DNA from: Salegentibacter mishustinae
GTDB taxonomy: Bacteria; Bacteroidota; Bacteroidia; Flavobacteriales; Flavobacteriaceae
DNA: 64,000 nt
Assembly (NCBI RefSeq): GCF_002900095.1
Contig: NZ_LLKN01000002.1
Span: 2,418,001 to 2,482,000 of the forward strand
Direction: 5' to 3'
Of the stretch, positions 59,976 to 64,000 are shown in pieces. Under the pieces are notes generated by a model. It worked only from the letters and a program-made list of their open reading frames with translations. It ran no database searches and was not told where the DNA came from. The translations under genes and the position numbers were made by a program. Positions within the stretch are counted from its first letter, which is position 1, and every line of letters starts with the position of its first letter.

Positions 59976-62189
59976 TTAGTTCTTAGAGATAGATTCAACC
60001 CCTGCACTTAAATTCCGCTTAATAATTTGATAAAATCTTTCTACATCGTAGGGTTTCACAATAATATCATTCATCCCAGAGGCGTAAATCTCGTTTCTAA
60101 CCTCTTCGATTTCTACCGCGGTTAATGCCACTACCGGTACGTGTTTATTGAAGTTCCTAATACGTTTAGTAGTTTCCATTCCATTAATTCCCGGCATATT
60201 CAAATCCATTAGAATAAGGTCAAAATTTTCAGAAGATGCTTTTTCTATAGCTTCCACTCCATTGGAAGCCACTATGCATTCAAAATTTTGTTTTTCCAAA
60301 ATTCTCCTGGTAACCACCTGGTTGATTCTATTATCATCTACCACAAGAATTTTTTGTTTTTCCTTTAAATTATCTAAATAAACCTCGTGGGCAAAACCGG
60401 CTTTTTTAGTAGGAGACTGATCCTCTTTAAGACTAAGACTAAAACAAAACAACGAGCCCTCGCCTTCTTTGCTTTTTAAATGAATTTGGGAATCAAACAA
60501 TTCAAGCAAACGTTTAACAATAGGCAAACCAAGCCCCGTTCCCTGATAATTATAATTAGAAGATTTAAGTTGAGAAAATTCCTCAAAAATTACTTTCTGT
60601 TTACTTTTTGGAATCCCTATGCCATCATCTTTTACTTCAAAATAAACTACGGACCTGTCTTCCACCCGGGCCTGTAACTTAACACTTATAAAAACATTAC
60701 CATTTTCGGTAAATTTTACCGCGTTCCCCACGAGGTTCATAAGTATTTGAGACAAGCGTACAGGATCACCAATTAGGTCTTCCGGTATTTTTTCGTCTAT
60801 ATGATAATGCACCTTGTTTTTATTCTGAAGACGGGTAAACTCGAAAGTATTTACAATACTTAACACCAGCTCCCTAATATTAAACGGAATATTCTCCAGC
60901 TTTACCTGGTTAGACTCCATTTTATTCATTTGTAGCACATCATTGATAAGTGCCAAAAGATAATCGGCTGAAAATTTTAATGATTTTAGATCGCTTTCAT
61001 GTTTTTTCAGGCTTTTATCATCTAATAATAAGGAAGCAAGCCCTACTACACCATATAGTGGCGTTCGCAACTCGTGACTTACAGTGGAAAGGAATTCCGT
61101 TTTCAGTTTAGAAAGACGTTCTGCATTATCCCGGGAATCCCTTAGCTGGTTGTTCTTTTCCTTTAGCTGGTGAATAAGCTTTTTTCTATCCTGGTTAATT
61201 TTATTCAAGATTAAAAGAATGATAATTAGAATAAGAGAAGCAACTACCATAATGAGAATTTTTTCGGTAGATTTTGCGATTAATTCATCCTGATAAGCCT
61301 GCTCTTTCTTTGATATCTCCAGGTTTCGGCGATATTCATTTACATCAAACCGGGCATTGGCGGCTTCGATTTGTGCCAGTTTATCTTTTTCGAAAAGCTG
61401 AGCATTATAATTATCATATTTTTCAAGGCTTTTGTAAGCCGCTTCAAATTCCCCTTTTTCAAACAACATTGCGGCGTAATCTTTACAAATTAAAGAGGCA
61501 GGCAACACCAAAGAATCTTTTTCTGCCAGTTTTAAACCCTGGGTAAAATAATATTCAGCAGAATCGAGTGCATTCGTTTTATGGTGATATTTCCCTAATA
61601 ACATATAAAGTTGAGAACGGGCATTATTATTTTCTTTACCCTCTAAAAGTTTGAGAGATTCATTAAGGTAAGGGTACGCCTGCGAATATTTCTTCTCATC
61701 CATATAAGTCCAGGCAATATTAACAGTGGGAATTAATTTTTCTTCCGGAACTTTTAAACTATCTGCCAGGCCAATTACCTTGTTATAATATGCAATCCCT
61801 TTTTCCTCATTACCCTTTTCTTCAGAATATATATTTCCTAAATTATTATAGATATAAATTAGTAAAGTATCGTTTTCCAAACTATGGGCAATCTTCAACG
61901 CTTTTACATAATTAGATTTTGCGCGCGGGTTATCTTTTAATTCATTGTAAGCTATCCCTAAGTAATTGTGAGCATGGAATTTGTAGTAATTATCTCCTGA
62001 ATTTTCGGCGTGTTCAAGTAGAATATAGGCATGCTCAATACCATCCTTATAATTGTATTTGGTTAAATATTCTGTAGTAATCTCGGTTAAATGCTCAAGA
62101 CTATCTTTAGAAACAGGCTTATTATTTTGCGCAGAAAGCAAATTAAAACCTATTAAACAAAAAGTAAGCAGAAGGTAATTATGTTTCAA
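59976..62189 (-). CDS. TPR-containing hybrid sensor histidine kinase
   Basis: A 737-residue membrane sensor. A signal peptide (to about 20, NLLSAQ) is followed by six to seven periplasmic TPR units (40-260), a coiled coil, one membrane helix (about 311-328), a second coiled coil, HisKA with His372 in STVSHELRTP, an HATPase domain with N-box NLVGNAVKF (485-493), DDGIGIPKSK and GTGLGLPIVKR, and a C-terminal receiver with Asp662 in LILMDLNMPG and Lys712 in IIVKPYD. No response-regulator gene is adjacent, so phosphotransfer targets are unknown. The start is TTG: a stop lies five codons upstream and the signal peptide begins there. Confidence 0.93.
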   Translation of the reverse strand: MKHNYLLLTFCLIGFNLLSAQNNKPVSKDSLEHLTEITTEYLTKYNYKDGIEHAYILLEHAENSGDNYYKFHAHNYLGIAYNELKDNPRAKSNYVKALKIAHSLENDTLLIYIYNNLGNIYSEEKGNEEKGIAYYNKVIGLADSLKVPEEKLIPTVNIAWTYMDEKKYSQAYPYLNESLKLLEGKENNNARSQLYMLLGKYHHKTNALDSAEYYFTQGLKLAEKDSLVLPASLICKDYAAMLFEKGEFEAAYKSLEKYDNYNAQLFEKDKLAQIEAANARFDVNEYRRNLEISKKEQAYQDELIAKSTEKILIMVVASLILIIILLILNKINQDRKKLIHQLKEKNNQLRDSRDNAERLSKLKTEFLSTVSHELRTPLYGVVGLASLLLDDKSLKKHESDLKSLKFSADYLLALINDVLQMNKMESNQVKLENIPFNIRELVLSIVNTFEFTRLQNKNKVHYHIDEKIPEDLIGDPVRLSQILMNLVGNAVKFTENGNVFISVKLQARVEDRSVVYFEVKDDGIGIPKSKQKVIFEEFSQLKSSNYNYQGTGLGLPIVKRLLELFDSQIHLKSKEGEGSLFCFSLSLKEDQSPTKKAGFAHEVYLDNLKEKQKILVVDDNRINQVVTRRILEKQNFECIVASNGVEAIEKASSENFDLILMDLNMPGINGMETTKRIRNFNKHVPVVALTAVEIEEVRNEIYASGMNDIIVKPYDVERFYQIIKRNLSAGVESISKN

Positions 62190-62295
62190 TATTCCAGTAA
62201 GTTAGGTTGTAGAAAAGGGTCTCGAAAATTACTTTATTTTTGCCAAATACACAAGATTTTCAGTATTTTACAGACAATTTTCTTAAAAAATATAA

Positions 62296-62324
62296 TTGAT
62301 GCTGAAAATATATTTTTATCTTTA
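62296..62324 (+). promoter_or_regulatory. Candidate promoter of DoxX-like/alkB operon
   Basis: TTG (62296-62298), 18 bases, TATCTTTA (62317-62324), one mismatch to the -7 box, ending 4 bases before the ATG at 62329. Confidence 0.45.
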
Positions 62325-62328
62325 AAAT

Positions 62329-62688
62329 ATGCAATACCCCTGGCATCTTTATCTCATGGGCGCGATGTATATCGTAGCCGGAACAATACACTTTATAAAA
62401 CCTAAAATGTATATGCGTATTATGCCTCGCTATTTGCCTGCGCATAAAACTCTGGTTTTACTCAGCGGCCTGGCCGAAATCTTTCTTGGATTTATGCTAT
62501 TCTTTCCTGAAACAAAAGATCTTGCGATCTACGGAATTATTTTAATGTTACTGGTTTTTCTCCTGGTACATTTCTATATGCTTTCCTCAAAAAAAGCCGG
62601 TGCCGGTATTCCAAAATGGGCTTTGTTGCTAAGGGTCCCACTGCAATTTTTTCTTATGTATTGGGCCTGGTTCTATTTACAATTTTAA
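62329..62688 (+). CDS. DoxX-like small membrane protein
   Basis: A 119-residue protein with four membrane helices (about 8-22, 43-58, 66-86, 98-116) and MGAMYIVAGTIHFIKPKMYM, a motif of DoxX-like/MauE-type membrane proteins with a conserved His in helix 1. Its reaction is unknown. The AlkB gene follows after 3 bp in the same operon. Confidence 0.8.
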   Translation: MQYPWHLYLMGAMYIVAGTIHFIKPKMYMRIMPRYLPAHKTLVLLSGLAEIFLGFMLFFPETKDLAIYGIILMLLVFLLVHFYMLSSKKAGAGIPKWALLLRVPLQFFLMYWAWFYLQF

Positions 62689-62691
62689 AAG

Positions 62692-63276
62692 ATGAAATCA
62701 GAAATTTTTAGTTTACCTGATGCAGAGCTGGAGTATTTCCCAAATTTTCTAAACAAAGAAAAAGCTGATCTTTTGCTCGAGAAGTTGTTAAAAGAAGTTC
62801 ACTGGCAACAACAAAATATTAAGCTCTTTGGGAAAGAGATTCCGCAGCCACGCTTAACATCATTCTATGCCGAACAGGGAATTTCCTATACTTACTCCGG
62901 ATTACAGCTTAAACCAAATAGTTTTTCAACTGAATTGTGGGAATTAAAACAAGCTACCGAAGAACTTTCAGGCTTTGATTTCAATACCTGCCTTGCCAAT
63001 CTTTATCGGCATGGAAATGACAGCATGGGCTGGCACGCCGATGATGAAAAGGTGCTAGGTAAGAATCCCGTGATCGCTTCAATTAGTTTAGGAGGCATCA
63101 GAAGGTTTCAATTTAAACATAAAACCAATAAAGATTTAAAGGAAAGTATTGAACTACAACACGGCAGCCTGCTAATTATGAAAGGCAGTATGCAGCATTT
63201 CTGGAAACACCAACTCCCAAAAACTAAAAAAGAAGTTGCTCCCAGGATCAATCTTACTTTTAGGAAAATAAATTAA
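62692..63276 (+). CDS. AlkB-like Fe(II)/2-oxoglutarate dioxygenase
   Basis: A 194-residue protein of the AlkB/ALKBH2-type family. Iron ligands are His115 and Asp117 (GWHADDE) and His173 (WKHQLP); the 2-oxoglutarate Arg185 and substrate-side Arg191 lie in APRINLTFRKI. PRLTSFYAEQGISYTYSG near 53-70 is the nucleotide-recognition lid. It oxidatively removes alkyl lesions such as 1-methyladenine from DNA or RNA. It is co-transcribed with the DoxX-like protein; no adaptive-response ada gene is near. Confidence 0.93.
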   Translation: MKSEIFSLPDAELEYFPNFLNKEKADLLLEKLLKEVHWQQQNIKLFGKEIPQPRLTSFYAEQGISYTYSGLQLKPNSFSTELWELKQATEELSGFDFNTCLANLYRHGNDSMGWHADDEKVLGKNPVIASISLGGIRRFQFKHKTNKDLKESIELQHGSLLIMKGSMQHFWKHQLPKTKKEVAPRINLTFRKIN

Positions 63277-63277
63277 A

Positions 63278-63313
63278 AAAGCCATTGCGAATGGTGCTCC
63301 ACAATGGCTTTTC
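63278..63313 (+). terminator. Terminator after alkB-like gene
   Basis: AAAGCCATTG / CAATGGCTTT (63278-63287, 63302-63311) with a 14-base loop, then TTCT. It may also serve the converging S1/P1 nuclease gene. Confidence 0.75.
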
Positions 63314-63335
63314 TAAAATAATTTCAGGCTTAAAT

Positions 63336-64000
63336 TTATCCGTAAATCTCATTTAATATTTTCGCTAAGCGTATGCCGCCTTTTTGCAATTGCTTTAGCA
63401 CAGTTGGTAAATGCTTATACATATACTCGTAACCCAGCTTCTCTCCTACTTCAACCGAATCGTAAAGTTCATCTGCCATTTCGCGAGACTCATATACCCA
63501 GTCTATAACCTCACCTTTTTCAATAGCTTCTATTTGCGCTCGGCTTAGTGTGCGGCTATTTTCAGCAAGTTCGGTATAACTCATCTGGTAAGAATCTATC
63601 ATTTGGCTATCCCAAACCCTGTGAATATTAGAACCCTCATTGTACCAACGCACCTGTATATCGTTTCCACCTTTATCAGCTCCTCTTCCTACGTGAAAAG
63701 GCTGATGAAGGTCACCCACAAAATGCACCAACATTTTAAGGTAGAATTGTTTGTCTTCTTTAGAGGCATTTTCGTCCTTTAAAACCTCTTTACATTTTAA
63801 AATTGCCTGGTATAGATCTCCCTTAGGATTTGCGGTTTCTTCATTATATTTTTCCTCATCTGGAGCTAGATTCACGTAATGCCATGGCCCATATTTTCTA
63901 AAATCTGGATCACTTTTAATATCATCGGCATAATTTGCTACAAAAGCTAAGCCCTGTCCGTTTAAAATTTTATCAATTGCTTTTTTAGCTTTCTTGTTCA
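63336..64000 (-). CDS. S1/P1 nuclease family protein (5' end beyond right edge)
   Basis: The minus-strand frame is open from the stop at 63336 to the right edge, about 221 codons, so the beginning (signal peptide and first zinc ligand) is outside the window. Visible parts are ANYADDIKSDPDFRKYGPWH, then VHFVGDLHQPFHVGRGADKG with zinc-binding His and Asp residues, and NIHRVWDSQMID. These are the hallmarks of the S1/P1 phospholipase C-like nucleases, which degrade RNA and single-stranded DNA outside the cytoplasm. The GTG at 63875 is internal because the conserved WHYVNL continues upstream of it. Confidence 0.92.
   Translation of the reverse strand, partial: NKKAKKAIDKILNGQGLAFVANYADDIKSDPDFRKYGPWHYVNLAPDEEKYNEETANPKGDLYQAILKCKEVLKDENASKEDKQFYLKMLVHFVGDLHQPFHVGRGADKGGNDIQVRWYNEGSNIHRVWDSQMIDSYQMSYTELAENSRTLSRAQIEAIEKGEVIDWVYESREMADELYDSVEVGEKLGYEYMYKHLPTVLKQLQKGGIRLAKILNEIYG

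Noticed and set aside
63336-63875. Complete 179-residue S1/P1 protein starting at GTG 63875
   Set aside because: The conserved sequence continues in frame upstream to the window edge, so the gene is partial and the GTG is an internal valine.
1-64000. tRNA, rRNA, CRISPR arrays, insertion sequences, prophage
   Set aside because: No cloverleaf-like sequence, regular spaced repeats, transposase, integrase or phage structural gene was recognised in any gap or frame.

Overview
This is a chromosomal segment of a member of the Bacteroidota, almost certainly Flavobacteriaceae. The evidence is AT-rich DNA, few Shine-Dalgarno sites, several good matches to the Bacteroidota promoter -7 box TAnnTTTG, and many Bacteroidota-type families: a PorT-like outer-membrane barrel, an OmpA lipoprotein, a UPF0173 hydrolase inside a menaquinone cluster, a fused Wzc-type polysaccharide co-polymerase/kinase, and a 59-residue CAL67264-type membrane protein. 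Genus is not decidable by eye; the Gramella/Salegentibacter neighbourhood would fit. I see no rRNA, tRNA, prophage, insertion sequence or CRISPR array.

Layout. (1) 1-9929, minus strand: a Wzx/Wzy-dependent exopolysaccharide or capsule locus, read from the initiating sugar-phosphate transferase through export channel, co-polymerase/tyrosine kinase, flippase and polymerase to three or more glycosyltransferases; it runs off the left edge. A 648-bp gene-free leader precedes it. (2) 10578-12753, minus: an orphan four-helix-bundle membrane sensor, an outer-membrane barrel protein and a small heat-shock protein. (3) 12933-21144: DUF2254 and DUF1456 proteins, EttA, a DinB-like protein with a tiny membrane protein, an acyl-CoA carboxylase carboxyltransferase subunit, an M1 metallopeptidase and a DoxX protein. 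(4) 21207-28515, minus: menaquinone genes menE, menC and menA mixed with a CPBP-type membrane protease, a UPF0173 hydrolase, an M24 peptidase and holA. (5) 28592-35274: a stand-alone HsdR-N nuclease-domain protein, a GT2 enzyme, an OmpA lipoprotein, an alpha/beta hydrolase, a YrdC/Sua5 protein, a DUF2945 protein and a UvrD/PcrA helicase. (6) 35436-42799: an M20 amidohydrolase, a glutamate-synthase-like flavoprotein and a small membrane-anchored protein in one operon, converging on two tandem patatin-like lipases and an M1 aminopeptidase. (7) 42921-55453: RecG, a TPR protein, PheT, DUF4136 and fasciclin envelope proteins, small proteins, a KAS III enzyme and an S9 peptidase. (8) 55758-64000: an ABC1/UbiB-like kinase with its TetR-type regulator, HtpG, a TPR hybrid histidine kinase, a DoxX-like protein, AlkB and an S1/P1 nuclease cut by the right edge.

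No single locus looks like a wholly new defence or mobile system. The less ordinary signals are mostly non-coding. Two terminators have a REP-like double hairpin inside their stem, with hairpin arms that co-vary; a solitary copy abuts ettA. A TGTCA-N3-TGTCA motif occurs upstream of htpG and between hsp20 and its divergent neighbour. A 10-bp inverted repeat overlaps the promoter of the TetR/ABC1 operon. A CTCG-type palindrome recurs upstream of unrelated genes. Some -7 boxes sit so close to start codons that leaderless transcripts are possible. Several start codons were reassigned, including conserved TTG starts.
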